The position numbers and the translations under genes were made by a program. This document shows positions 8,728-17,479 of a stretch of DNA of 64,000 bases, in pieces. The notes beneath the pieces are model-generated. The model ran no database searches. It saw nothing but the letters and a program-made list of their open reading frames with translations, and had not been told where the DNA came from. This DNA is from Methylocystis sp. L43 (GTDB taxonomy: Bacteria > Pseudomonadota > Alphaproteobacteria > Rhizobiales > Beijerinckiaceae). The number at the start of each line of letters is the position of its first letter. The first letter of the stretch is position 1. The DNA lies in contig NZ_JADNRA010000032.1 in NCBI RefSeq assembly GCF_015709525.1, positions 1 through 64,000 on the forward strand. The letters are read 5' to 3'.

Positions 8728-9086
8728 TCCGCTGCATTCACCTGTATACGGGGAGCGACGGCCGCTCCCACGTCGACCATATCGCGCTTCCGTTGGGAGC
8801 CGTAACGCCAGCGAAATTGGCGCATTTCGAGGAGACCGCGCCCGGCGCCTCGCGCGACTGGCACACCGCGCCATGCGAGCAATTCGTCGTCACGCTCTGC
8901 GGAACTTTGGAGTTCACCACACGCGACGGCGAGACGTTTGTGCTGCGGCCAGGCGACATACTGCTGGCGTCCGACACGGCCGGAACCGGACATCGCTGGC
9001 GGCTCATCGACGATCAGCCGTGGCGACGCCTTTACGTCGAGCTGGCCGCTCCCTTTTTTCCCGCCGGCGCCGGTCTCGAGACCTGA
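8712..9086 (+). CDS. Small cupin-domain protein
   Basis: A 124-residue single-cupin protein. Seen: the first cupin motif around DWHTAPCEQFVVTLCGTLEF and the second around RPGDILLASDTAGTGHRW, with histidines suited to a metal site. It overlaps the upstream binding-protein-like gene by 16 bases. Cupins of this size can be small-molecule isomerases, dioxygenases or sensors; nothing here fixes the substrate. Confidence 0.72.
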   Translation: MAPDVIRCIHLYTGSDGRSHVDHIALPLGAVTPAKLAHFEETAPGASRDWHTAPCEQFVVTLCGTLEFTTRDGETFVLRPGDILLASDTAGTGHRWRLIDDQPWRRLYVELAAPFFPAGAGLET

Positions 9087-9140
9087 CTTTGCGCGCGCGC
9101 CAGCGGCCGCGCTGCGCCAACGTCGCTCCGCTCCGCGGCG

Positions 9141-9959
9141 TCAAGGATCGAGACGGCTCACAAGGTCCTGGATCTGGCCCGCGAGTCGTTCGGCGACGCA
9201 GGCATAGCCGGCGTCGTTCATGTGGAGACCGTCAGGCGCGAGCAGAGGCTCGACGCCGCCCCCCGGCGCGGCATCGAGCGTCTTCATCAAATGGTAGCGC
9301 GAAAAAAGGCAGATGTGCTCCTTCTCCGCGACGCGCTCTAACGTCTCGACGAAACGCTCGTAACGGGCTGGATCTTGGACCTTTTTGATGAATTGCGGAT
9401 CGACGAGCAGCACGTCGCTCTTGTGCCGCTCGATCGACAAAATGCCGCGTTCGACCACGGCTTCAAACTTTGGCTCCGAGACCGATGCGTTCAGCGCGTC
9501 GTTTGTCCCCACCTGCCACAGCACGAGATCGGGCTTGATGCGGTCGAGTTCAGCATTCAAGCGTTCAAGCGCGCCATCGGCGGTCTCGCCCGCCTTTCCG
9601 GCATTGATGACCTCGACGTCCGCGCCGGGAAACCTTTGCTCGAGCGCGAGTTCGAGCCGCGCCGGATAGGCGGCCGCCGGCGAAGACGCGCCGACGCCTT
9701 GCGTCGATGACGAGCCGATCGCCAGCACATGGACGGGCATTTTCGCCCGCAGCCGCGCGGCTGTCCGCTTGAGAGCGCCTCTCGCCGGCATGCGGACTGG
9801 CGCGGCTGCGCAACGACTGCGAGGAATCAGTTCCACCGCGAGGCCGGGCCACGACGCTATGCAAGCGAGGCCGGTCAGCGCGTGAAGGAAAGCTCTTCGG
9901 CCTGGACGAAGTCCGCTGGCGCAGCGGTCGCCGCCAGAGGCGGTGTGCGATGTCTGCAT
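9141..9959 (-). CDS. SGNH/GDSL-family hydrolase with Tat-like signal
   Basis: A 272-residue esterase-like protein. Seen: the catalytic serine block IGSSSTQGVG, the glycine block INAGKAGET, the asparagine block GTNDALN and the Asp/His block PDGLHMNDAGY, in the order of SGNH hydrolases. The N-terminus has RPGRRAFLHALTG followed by a hydrophobic run, which suggests twin-arginine export. The start overlaps the 3' end of opgC by 85 bases; a shorter start would lose the Arg-Arg motif. The tight coupling to an acyltransferase suggests acyl groups on a periplasmic glycan as substrate, but that is inference. Confidence 0.78.
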   Translation of the reverse strand: MQTSHTASGGDRCASGLRPGRRAFLHALTGLACIASWPGLAVELIPRSRCAAAPVRMPARGALKRTAARLRAKMPVHVLAIGSSSTQGVGASSPAAAYPARLELALEQRFPGADVEVINAGKAGETADGALERLNAELDRIKPDLVLWQVGTNDALNASVSEPKFEAVVERGILSIERHKSDVLLVDPQFIKKVQDPARYERFVETLERVAEKEHICLFSRYHLMKTLDAAPGGGVEPLLAPDGLHMNDAGYACVAERLAGQIQDLVSRLDP

Positions 9960-11032
9960 TCCAGAAAGCTCGCGAGTTTGTAGAGAGTCCAGAGTCCGGC
10001 GAGAACGAAGATGACGTCGAAAAACGGAGAGTTGATCGCCGTGGCGTTCAGAATTTGTCCGATTACGCTCAGGAGACTACCGGCGCTGAATATGACAAGG
10101 CTATGTCTCCCCAGAAGCGACGTGGCCGAAAAGATGGCGGTCGCTTTAAGCTTGGCGGACGCACGGGAACAATAAAGAACATAGGCGAGGGCAAGAAAGT
10201 CGACAATTCGAATGACGCCAAGCTCCGTCTTGCCCCGATCCAAATGGGCCACCGCGACATCGGCGAACTCGGGAATAAACCCGATGAAATTGCTCACGAT
10301 AAGCGCGGCGCCCAGAGTAAACGTGAGGGCAAGGCGATAGGTTCCCGCGTGCATCGCGAACTTGCCGTCTCGTATGACCAAGCCTGTGAAAATCCCTAAA
10401 GCAAACATCAATTGCCAGGTCATGGGATTGAAGAACCAGACGCCAGGCTCCGGCCAGGAGGGCAAATTCGCGCCGGTAAAGCGGGCGACCGCATAGATGC
10501 CGGCGGACAGAAGCAACATTCGCCAGCGATTACGCAGTCCGACAAGGCAGAGCAGAGGGGCGAAGAGCAGGAGCGCGACATAGAGGGGGAGAATGTTGAA
10601 ATAGCCGATCTGATGCCCGAGCGTCGCGACGCCAACCAAGCCCCGCAGCGGATCAAGGAACGGCGCGGACCGCCCATGTTCGGCGAGGAATTGCTCTTGA
10701 CCGGTCAGAAGGGTCGCGGCGCCAAAGAGCGCGAGCGCGATGGCGGTGAGGCCAAGATGCGCTGCGTAAAGCCGCATGGCGCGCGACAGCAAAGGCGCGG
10801 AGGCCGTCCACTTCGGGGCTGTCTTGAAGCGGCGACCGTAGGCGAGCGCGACGGACAGTCCTGACAGGAAGACGAAGGCCTCGGCCGCGTCAGAAAAGCC
10901 GTAGTTCCGGGGCGTCAGATAGCCGAGAATATTGCCTGGCATATGATTGACGAAGATCGCCGCCAATACGGCGCCGCGCCAGAAATCGATCGATTCGATT
11001 CGTTCTCCTGGCACGCGGTCTGCTCCCTGCAT
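9875..11032 (-). CDS. opgC: OpgC-family membrane protein
   Basis: A 385-residue integral membrane protein of the OpgC family, which in other proteobacteria adds succinyl groups to osmoregulated periplasmic glucans. Seen: the conserved N-terminus RIESIDFWRGAVLA, GFSDAAEAFVFLSGLSVALAYG, and about ten hydrophobic segments throughout. ATG at 11032 is preferred; TTG at 11056 is in frame and adds eight residues. It is followed by the overlapping SGNH hydrolase gene, so the two probably form one modification unit. No glucan synthase genes (opgG/opgH) are in the window. Confidence 0.85.
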   Translation of the reverse strand: MQGADRVPGERIESIDFWRGAVLAAIFVNHMPGNILGYLTPRNYGFSDAAEAFVFLSGLSVALAYGRRFKTAPKWTASAPLLSRAMRLYAAHLGLTAIALALFGAATLLTGQEQFLAEHGRSAPFLDPLRGLVGVATLGHQIGYFNILPLYVALLLFAPLLCLVGLRNRWRMLLLSAGIYAVARFTGANLPSWPEPGVWFFNPMTWQLMFALGIFTGLVIRDGKFAMHAGTYRLALTFTLGAALIVSNFIGFIPEFADVAVAHLDRGKTELGVIRIVDFLALAYVLYCSRASAKLKATAIFSATSLLGRHSLVIFSAGSLLSVIGQILNATAINSPFFDVIFVLAGLWTLYKLASFLECRHRTPPLAATAAPADFVQAEELSFTR

Positions 11033-11284
11033 GCGCGTTCGCGACGCGCTTATCAATGTAGGCGATATTGGGGAGCCGAGGGGAGCCGCTGCACGTCGTG
11101 TAGGCGCCTAAATCCTATGCGAATGGTGTGCAAACTTCAGACGCTTGCCGTGAGACTTTGCAGCGTCATGCTAAGCGGCGGCAATCACCGACTTCACAGG
11201 AAGGCGATCTCGAGCCGATGCGTTGCGTTGCGGCCGCATTTGCTCTCAAATCGCAACCCTCACGCGTCAGATCGGATCTCGCGC

Positions 11285-12394
11285 ATGTTGAAGATTTTCT
11301 GCGCTCCCGCGAGATATGTTCAGGGCCGCGACGCGACGATGGCGCTCGCCTCCGAACTGGCGCGGCTCGGCATTGCGGGAAAGGCGCTGATCATCGCGAG
11401 TCCGACCGCGCGCAAGGCGCTGGAGCCCGTTTGGCGCGAGACGTTCCCAGCCGCCGGACTCGACTATGCGATTCTCGATTTCGGCGGTGAGTGCTCGTCT
11501 GCGGAGATTTCCCGCGGGAGCGAAGAGGCGCGCCGGGTCTCGGCCGCGTCGATCGTCGGCGCCGGCGGCGGCAAGACGTTGGACGCCGCCCGCGCCGTCG
11601 CCGCGGAACTTGAGCTTCCCGTCGCCTGCTGTCCAACGACGGCGTCGAGCGACGCGCCCTGCAGCGCGCTTTCGGTCGTCTACACCGAAGACGGGGTGTT
11701 CGAGAAATGCCTCTTTTACCGGCGCAACCCCGATCTCGTGCTTGTCGACAGCACGGTCATCGCACGCGCGCCGGTGCGCCTGCTGATCTCGGGCATGGGC
11801 GACGCGCTCGCCACTTTTTTCGAAGCGGACGCCACCATCCGCGCGCATCGCAAGAACGTCGCTGGGGGGCTGAGCACGATCGCCGCCGCCGCCATCGCCG
11901 AGCTCTGCTACAAAACGCTCCTCAATGACGGGATATCCGCCGTCGCTGCGGCGCGGGCAGGGTCGATCACGCCGGCGCTGGAACGCATCATCGAAGCGAA
12001 CACGCTGCTCTCCGGCCTCGGGTTCGAGTCGGGCGGCCTTGCGGTGGCGCATTCGGTCCACAATGGACTGACGGCCGCGCCGGAAACGCATGATCGGCTG
12101 CATGGCGAAAAGGTCGCCTTCGGCACGCTGGTGCAGCTTGTGCTGGAAGGACGGCCGCGTTCGACGGTCGATGAGGCAATGGGATTTTGCCTCTCGGTCG
12201 GCTTGCCTGTGACGCTTGCCGAACTCGGGCTCGCAAATCTGTCGCGCGAGACCGCGCGGGCGATCGCCGAGCGCGCCGTCGCCGTCGGCGAGAGCGCGCA
12301 TAATGAACCCTTTGAGGTGACCGCCGCGACTCTCATGGACGCGATTTATGCCGCCGACTCCATGGGCGTCGCCTTCAAGGCGCGCGCTTCATAG
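11285..12394 (+). CDS. gldA: Glycerol dehydrogenase-like iron/zinc alcohol dehydrogenase
   Basis: A 369-residue protein of the GldA group, which oxidises glycerol (or a similar vicinal diol) to dihydroxyacetone with NAD. Seen: the NAD-binding GAGGGKTLDAARAVA, the conserved CCPTTASSDAPCSALSV, GMGDALATFFEA, and metal-binding histidines in VAHSVHNGL and RLHGEKVAFG. The length equals the family's usual size. The start is ATG at 11285; the open frame extends upstream without family similarity. The neighbouring GMC dehydrogenase genes suggest a polyol- or sugar-oxidation locus, although those are on the opposite strand. Confidence 0.88.
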   Translation: MLKIFCAPARYVQGRDATMALASELARLGIAGKALIIASPTARKALEPVWRETFPAAGLDYAILDFGGECSSAEISRGSEEARRVSAASIVGAGGGKTLDAARAVAAELELPVACCPTTASSDAPCSALSVVYTEDGVFEKCLFYRRNPDLVLVDSTVIARAPVRLLISGMGDALATFFEADATIRAHRKNVAGGLSTIAAAAIAELCYKTLLNDGISAVAAARAGSITPALERIIEANTLLSGLGFESGGLAVAHSVHNGLTAAPETHDRLHGEKVAFGTLVQLVLEGRPRSTVDEAMGFCLSVGLPVTLAELGLANLSRETARAIAERAVAVGESAHNEPFEVTAATLMDAIYAADSMGVAFKARAS

Positions 12395-12415
12395 CAGGCA
12401 GGCTCCCGCGCGCGC

Positions 12416-14041
12416 CTATTCCGTCAAGGAAGAAAGAACGGCGTCGGCGGCGCGAAGGGCGAGCGCGGCGATGGTGAGCGTCGGATTTGCGGTTCCGCCG
12501 GTCGGGAAAACGGCGGCGCCAACCAGAAAAAGATTTCGGTGCGCGTGCGCGCGCAGGTTTTTGTCGACGACCGACGTCGTCGCGTCTTCGCCCATGCGCG
12601 CCGTGCCCATGATATGGCCGGCGCCTTGGGCGTCGTCCTTGTGCCAAAAGGCTTCCACGCCGATCTTCGCAAACATGTCTTCATGCAGAAGTTTGGCGTT
12701 GGCCAGGGCGCGGTCGGTGTAGCGGTCGAGTTGAAAGAAGATCGCCGGGCGCGGCAGGCCGGTCTTTTCGATTTGCGTTCGATCCAGCGTCACCCTGTTG
12801 CTCGCCAGAGGGAGCTGCTCCGTCAACGCGGCCACGCGAATGTGCCGCGACGTCTGCTCCCTGAGCGCCGTGTCGAGCGCCTTTCCGCGCAGGCCGCTCA
12901 GCGCCAGTTCGCGCGCGGTCGATTCAGGCGCTCCCGTCGGCCAATTCCACCCTTCATTGCCAAATTCGAATCTCAAAGCCGAATTTGCGCCGCGGTCTTT
13001 CAGATCTCGAAAATTCTCGATCCCCGATGTCGCCCCAGGTCCGCGATAGGGCCAGACGGGCTGGCGCGTGAGCGCCCAGCTCAGCTGGATCGGATGATCC
13101 ATCAGATTTCGGCCGAGCTGATCCGAGCGATTGGCGACGCCGCCAGGATAGGACTCGGAGGCCGAGGCCAGCAGGAGTCGCGGCGTCTCGACGCCATTGC
13201 CGGCGACGCAGACGGCGCGCGCGAATACGCGTCCTGTCGAGCCATCCGATCGTATGAACCTGACCGCTTCGACGCGCCCGTCCGGGCGGCATTCGACGAA
13301 ATTGGCGCAGGTCTCCGTCAGCAGCCTCGCGCCGAGAGATTGGGCGCGCGCGACGTGAATGGTCGCGTCATATTTCGCTTGAATCGGACAGATGGGAATG
13401 CAGCTGGCGCTGCCGTGACAGGCCGGTCGGTCGCCGGACGGCTTCGAGAGGCGCGCCTGCGGCGTCGGGCGGACCTTATAGTCGGACGCCTGCAACGCGT
13501 TGCGCCATGCGCGATCAAGAAAACTCTGGGCGATCGGCGGAAACGGGTAGGGCGCTGATCGTGGGGAGCCGAGATCGTCGTCATTGTCTCCGGCGACTTC
13601 GAGCTCCTGTTCCGCCTGGCAATACCATGGCTCGAGATCGGCGTATGAGATCGGCCAGTCAACGCCGAGGCCGAAGCGCGATTTCATCTCGAAATCGGCG
13701 GGAACCAGTCGAACGGCGGTGCCTAGCCAGTGCCATGTCGTGCCGCCGACCTGGCGCAAATAGGTCGAACTGAAAGGATGAGGCCCTTTCTGCGCATAGA
13801 ACGCATCGGGCTTGTCTGACTCGGGGTGCGGCGTGAACGCCGCCTGCTCATAGGCCGACTCGGGAGTCTTGGGAAAAGCGGTCTGGAACCGCTTCACCGA
13901 GGCGGCGCGGTCGACGCGCGGGCCGCCCTCCATGATGATGACTGTCGCGCCTTTGCGCGCGACGCGAGAGGCGACCAACGCCCCGGCGACGCCAGAGCCT
14001 ATGACCACTACGTCGGCGTAAAAATCCATGCGAGGCGTCAC
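12416..14041 (-). CDS. GMC-family FAD-dependent dehydrogenase, large subunit (gluconate/sorbitol type)
   Basis: A 541-residue flavoprotein related to the large subunits of membrane-bound gluconate-2- and sorbitol dehydrogenases. Seen: the FAD-binding VVVIGSGVAGALVASRVARKG, VGGTTWHWLG, the cysteine-containing HGSASCIPICPIQAK, and the C-terminal GTARMGEDATTSVVD and FPTGGTANPTLTIAAL blocks. It is probably carried out by the Tat-signal small subunit, as in known complexes. The GTG start at 14041 overlaps the small-subunit stop as GTGA; the ATG at 14029 is an alternative. The usual cytochrome c subunit is not adjacent on this strand, but a triheme cytochrome lies 2.3 kb away. The substrate is unknown. 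Confidence 0.85.
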   Translation of the reverse strand: MTPRMDFYADVVVIGSGVAGALVASRVARKGATVIIMEGGPRVDRAASVKRFQTAFPKTPESAYEQAAFTPHPESDKPDAFYAQKGPHPFSSTYLRQVGGTTWHWLGTAVRLVPADFEMKSRFGLGVDWPISYADLEPWYCQAEQELEVAGDNDDDLGSPRSAPYPFPPIAQSFLDRAWRNALQASDYKVRPTPQARLSKPSGDRPACHGSASCIPICPIQAKYDATIHVARAQSLGARLLTETCANFVECRPDGRVEAVRFIRSDGSTGRVFARAVCVAGNGVETPRLLLASASESYPGGVANRSDQLGRNLMDHPIQLSWALTRQPVWPYRGPGATSGIENFRDLKDRGANSALRFEFGNEGWNWPTGAPESTARELALSGLRGKALDTALREQTSRHIRVAALTEQLPLASNRVTLDRTQIEKTGLPRPAIFFQLDRYTDRALANAKLLHEDMFAKIGVEAFWHKDDAQGAGHIMGTARMGEDATTSVVDKNLRAHAHRNLFLVGAAVFPTGGTANPTLTIAALALRAADAVLSSLTE

Positions 14042-14469
14042 TTCCCGATTGGCGTGAGCGCCCAGCCCGCGCCGTCATTTCGGGGAATGCCTCTTGGCCC
14101 GGCAAAACCGATTGCGTTCCACAGGAGCGCGCCCGTGTAGTCGACGCAAATCATGCGTCCAGACTCGACGGTTTGACCGGAATACCAGTCGGCCACAATT
14201 TGGCGCGCATGGCGCTCCGAGTCTTCTCGGTTCAAACGGCCTATGTCAGCAAGGAAGCGGCGATCGGGTCCAAGACTCTGCAGATAAATCCGAGCGGAAT
14301 CGACTGAAAGATTCGGGCGCCCAGTAAGCTCGGCGCTCAGGCGGAGAAAGTTTTCGAGATCCGAGGTTTCCGCAAGTCCGGTCCGATCAGCAATGCAGGG
14401 CGCAAGCGCGCCGAGCGCGCAGCCGATCAGCAGCTTCCGACGCGAGACGTCACGATCCTTTGCGCGCAT
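14038..14469 (-). CDS. Sugar dehydrogenase small subunit (FAD-SLDH family) with Tat signal
   Basis: A 143-residue protein resembling the small subunit of FAD-dependent sorbitol/fructose dehydrogenases. Seen: a twin-arginine signal (VSRRKLLIGCALGALAPCIA), the moderately conserved LSAELTGRP, and the C-terminal WYSGQ...ALLWNAIGF block common in this family. Such subunits stabilise the GMC partner and export it. The four-base overlap with the downstream large-subunit gene supports one complex. Confidence 0.8.
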   Translation of the reverse strand: MRAKDRDVSRRKLLIGCALGALAPCIADRTGLAETSDLENFLRLSAELTGRPNLSVDSARIYLQSLGPDRRFLADIGRLNREDSERHARQIVADWYSGQTVESGRMICVDYTGALLWNAIGFAGPRGIPRNDGAGWALTPIGK

Positions 14470-14499
14470 GGCATTCTCGTTTTGCGAAGAGCCAGCCCT

Positions 14500-15177
14500 T
14501 CAGCGTTCCAATACGATATTCTTGTCGAAGGCTTCGATCGCCTCCTTCGACAGGGCGGACGTCAATAAGTCGTCGAGAACAGACGGCGGCACCGTAATGT
14601 CGCGACTATATTGCAGTCCAACTTCGACGGTCTGTCGATCGGAAAAACTCGCAAGCAGCAACGTCCGTTCGGCGCTCTTGACGATCGCGGCGATGGCATC
14701 GAGCTGCTTCTCCCAATCTTTTTCACGCCGCATGAGTCTGCCGAGATATACGGCGACGCCATCCGCGCCCGCCTCCATCGCGACATAGGCTTGCGCCGCC
14801 GTGAACACCGCTGTCGCCAGAGAGGCGCACTCCTTTTCCTTCAGCGCCGCGCAACATAAAAGGCTGGTTCGGGTCGGCGCAAGCTTGATCCACAGTTTCT
14901 TCCCGCGCGCGGCTTTCAGGTCGCCGACATAGCAAGCCGCTTGCCTCAGCGCGTCGTCTGCGCTTCCAACCGCCTGAATCATCAGATGCCGAATCGCGCC
15001 AATATCGGCGGACATTCCGCAGAGCTTGCGCGCGGCGGCGACGTATTCATCCAACGACAAAGCTTCCGCGCCGGCGGCGCGGGCGATCAATGTCGGATTG
15101 GTGGTGAAGCCTTGCACGCCAGGAAATTTCAGCGCCTTCAGGATCGCATCTTGATCCGCCGTATCGACGAGAAGCAT
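14500..15177 (-). CDS. Transaldolase / fructose-6-phosphate aldolase family protein
   Basis: A 225-residue class I aldolase of the short transaldolase (FSA-like) type. Seen: the strand-1 aspartate in LLVDTADQDA, GVQGFTTNPTLIARAA, the Schiff-base lysine in LWIKLAPTRTS, and TAVFTAAQAYVAMEAGADGVAVYLGR. These match the TIM-barrel landmarks of FSA and TalC proteins. It could cleave fructose-6-phosphate or a related ketose, or act as transaldolase in sugar recycling; sequence alone does not separate these. It lies 30 bases upstream of the dehydrogenase small-subunit gene on the same strand. Confidence 0.78.
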   Translation of the reverse strand: MLLVDTADQDAILKALKFPGVQGFTTNPTLIARAAGAEALSLDEYVAAARKLCGMSADIGAIRHLMIQAVGSADDALRQAACYVGDLKAARGKKLWIKLAPTRTSLLCCAALKEKECASLATAVFTAAQAYVAMEAGADGVAVYLGRLMRREKDWEKQLDAIAAIVKSAERTLLLASFSDRQTVEVGLQYSRDITVPPSVLDDLLTSALSKEAIEAFDKNIVLER

Positions 15178-15209
15178 CGCGTCTCACTTTGTTGTGGTCG
15201 TGGCCGGGT

Positions 15210-15956
15210 TCACGCAGGCTTTTTCCTTGCGCTCAACACGACGCTCTTCGGATTGGCGAGAATGGCGTCCCAGAATTTCTGTCCGTGCCGCTCAATTCCT
15301 TCCTTAGACACGGCGAACGGCGTCCACTCGGCGTCAGCAAACCCGCCCTGATCCAGCGCGTCCTCATATGCGCCACGACTCCACTGGGTAAATTCGATCG
15401 AGAAATTCTCGCCGCCGACAAAAGCCATCCGGACGCGCAGGCTGCGCGGGTCTTTGCCGATCTCTTCGAGAAAAAATCCATAGGGAAGCGTATCGGCTCG
15501 ACCGTTGATGAAATCCGGATTGGGCACGACAGCGATCAATCTGCCCTCGGGAGCCAAATTCGCCGCCACGGATCTGAACATTCGCACAAGCGTCTGCTCG
15601 TCCTCGGCATAATTGAACAGAAAGGCGGCCGTAGCGACGTCGAACGCCCCCAAGACCGCCGTCGCTGCGGCGTCGCCGACCTCGTAGGCGACGCCAAGTG
15701 GATTTTGGCTCTCTTCATGCCGGGCGACGTCAATCATGGCGGGCGACAGATCAACGCCGAGCACATTCTTTGCGCCAAGTCTTTTGAGGAGCCGGGAATA
15801 ATGGCCAGTGCCGCATGCGTAGTCGATGACGCTCGCGCCTGAAAGATCGCCGAGAACCGATTGGACGGTTGGCGTTTCAAGGAAAATCGTATGGTCATCC
15901 TTCCGCGCCGCCGAATATTGCCGGCTGATTGTTCGATATTGGTCGCTCATGCGCAT
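15210..15956 (-). CDS. Class I SAM-dependent methyltransferase
   Basis: A protein of about 248 residues with the usual methyltransferase core: motif I ASVIDYACGTGHYSRLL, motif II around NVLGVDLSPAMIDVA, and a post-motif EGRLIAVVPNP. The substrate is unknown. The N-terminus SDQYRTISRQYSAAR resembles family starts, so ATG at 15956 is preferred. Longer in-frame starts at 15989 (ATG) and 16007 (TTG) would place the N-terminus inside a perfect hairpin and are less likely. It lies 32 bases upstream of the transaldolase-like gene. Confidence 0.78.
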   Translation of the reverse strand: MRMSDQYRTISRQYSAARKDDHTIFLETPTVQSVLGDLSGASVIDYACGTGHYSRLLKRLGAKNVLGVDLSPAMIDVARHEESQNPLGVAYEVGDAAATAVLGAFDVATAAFLFNYAEDEQTLVRMFRSVAANLAPEGRLIAVVPNPDFINGRADTLPYGFFLEEIGKDPRSLRVRMAFVGGENFSIEFTQWSRGAYEDALDQGGFADAEWTPFAVSKEGIERHGQKFWDAILANPKSVVLSARKKPA

Positions 15957-15983
15957 GTCCCGGAAAGCCGCTGCTAGATCACG

Positions 15984-16013
15984 CTGCATTTGGGCGAAAT
16001 CGCCCAAATGCAG
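15984..16013. repeat. Perfect 13-bp inverted repeat
   Basis: CTGCATTTGGGCG and CGCCCAAATGCAG flank a four-base AAAT loop. It lies just upstream of the preferred methyltransferase start. There is no T tract on either side, so an operator or a leader hairpin is more likely than a terminator. Confidence 0.6.
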
Positions 16014-16321
16014 GCTTCAAGGTTTGGAACTTATTCCTTCAGCTCGACAGTGGCCATGGGTTCGCCAAACGAGGAACGCTTTCTGCCGCGACGGCCTCTT
16101 AAGGCAATCTGGCGAGGCCTGCGCTTGCGAGCTGATCGCTTCGTGTTCCAGCCCTATCTCTCTTAGAGACGCTACTGCGTCGAGACGCTACTGCGTCGAG
16201 ACGCTACTGCGTCGGCGACGCTGCCAGGCTAGCGCCAAGTGGGGAGATCGGTATGGAGAGAACCGAACAGTCAAACGCAACTGGCCCCCGATGCGCCGGC
16301 GCAGCGCGGCGGTGACGCCAG
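16014..16321. other. Intergenic region upstream of the cytochrome genes
   Basis: About 300 bases. It carries the threefold tandem palindrome described separately (16166-16213) and presumably the promoter for the triheme cytochrome operon. No coding sequence was recognised. Confidence 0.5.
16166..16213 (+). repeat. Three tandem 16-bp repeats, each a small palindrome
   Basis: GAGACGCTACTGCGTC occurs three times head to tail without any change. Each unit contains GACGC-TACT-GCGTC, a 5-bp palindrome. The array ends 108 bases upstream of the triheme cytochrome start. A cooperative operator or a chromosomal repeat cluster are both possible. Confidence 0.75.
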
Positions 16322-17479
16322 GTGGCGTTCGCCGGAAAAGCTCTACTCGCCGTAGTCGGGGTCGCCCTCGTTCTAGCTTTGGCCGTCCTGTTCTTCGCGT
16401 GGTCGGGTCTCTACAACGTCGCGGCCAGCCAGCCTCATTGGGCGCTCACGCGCTGGTTCCTGGACTTTGGTTTGCGGCGTTCCGTTGCGACGCACAGCGC
16501 CCCCATCACGCCGCCGACGCTCGATGATAAAGATCTGGTGATCCTCGGCGCCGGCCATTTCGACGGAGGCTGCGCGTCTTGCCACGGCGCGCCGGGGGGG
16601 CGCAGCGACCCGATCGTTGATCGCATGCTCCCAGAGCCGCCCGAACTCAACCGCGCCGTGTCGGATTGGTCGGCCGAGCAGCTCTTCTGGATCGTCAAGC
16701 ACGGTCTGAAATTCACCGGAATGCCGGCGTGGGTCGCGCAGCAACGCGACGACGAAGTGTGGTCTGTCGTCGCCTTTCTGCGCGCGCTGCCGCAGATGAG
16801 CGAGGGCCAATATCGGCTGTTCGCCATCGGCGACGTCGAGGCGCGGCCGAATGACGGCGCTGAGATCGCCCGGAACGGCATGACAATGGAGGCGCTGACG
16901 CGGTGCGTGCGCTGCCATCGGGGCGATGCGCAGCCCAGAAGCGCGCTCGTGCCCCGCCTCGCCGGACAGTCGCAGGCCTATGTCGAACGCGCGCTGCGCG
17001 ATTTCGCCGGCGGATTAAGGTCGAGCGGAATCATGGAGCCGATCGCCGTGGCGCTGGACGACGCCGCGATCGCGGCGCTGAGCGCATATTACGCGGGCGC
17101 GCCCAACCTCGCTCCAAGCGCGCCGCCGATAGAATCGAACGCCGATCAAATTGCGCGCGGCAAGCAGATTGCGACAGAAGGCGTTCCAGGGTCGGGCGTT
17201 CCGGCTTGTCTGGTTTGCCACGGCGATACGCGCGCGCCGTCCTTTCCAAAGCTCGACGGCCAGTATGCGCCCTATATTGTCGGCCAGATCGAACTGTGGA
17301 AACGAGGGCTGCGCATAAAGACGGGATATGGGGCGATTATGGGGGCGATCGCGTCGCGTCTGACCGACGAGCAGGCGCGAGACGTCGCCGCATATTTCGC
17401 GAGTGTTGCGGCGAGGCCCGCCGAAAGGCCCGCGCCGCCGTCGCCGCCTTCACCTCGTCGAGGACGCCGTGCGCGATAA
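16322..17479 (+). CDS. Membrane-anchored triheme cytochrome c
   Basis: A 385-residue cytochrome with one N-terminal hydrophobic helix (residues about 5-28) and three covalent heme sites: CASCH, CVRCH and CLVCH. The layout resembles the cytochrome subunits that accept electrons from periplasmic dehydrogenases, but also cytochromes feeding terminal oxidases. The C-terminus is Pro/Arg-rich. The start is GTG at 16322, with a weak ribosome site. Its 3' end overlaps the next gene, an oxidase subunit II, by 11 bases, so the two probably form one electron-transfer chain. Confidence 0.85.
   Translation: MAFAGKALLAVVGVALVLALAVLFFAWSGLYNVAASQPHWALTRWFLDFGLRRSVATHSAPITPPTLDDKDLVILGAGHFDGGCASCHGAPGGRSDPIVDRMLPEPPELNRAVSDWSAEQLFWIVKHGLKFTGMPAWVAQQRDDEVWSVVAFLRALPQMSEGQYRLFAIGDVEARPNDGAEIARNGMTMEALTRCVRCHRGDAQPRSALVPRLAGQSQAYVERALRDFAGGLRSSGIMEPIAVALDDAAIAALSAYYAGAPNLAPSAPPIESNADQIARGKQIATEGVPGSGVPACLVCHGDTRAPSFPKLDGQYAPYIVGQIELWKRGLRIKTGYGAIMGAIASRLTDEQARDVAAYFASVAARPAERPAPPSPPSPRRGRRAR

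Noticed and set aside
10943-11284. N-terminal extension of the glycerol dehydrogenase frame
   Set aside because: The extension overlaps opgC on the other strand and has no family similarity; the protein is full length from 11285.
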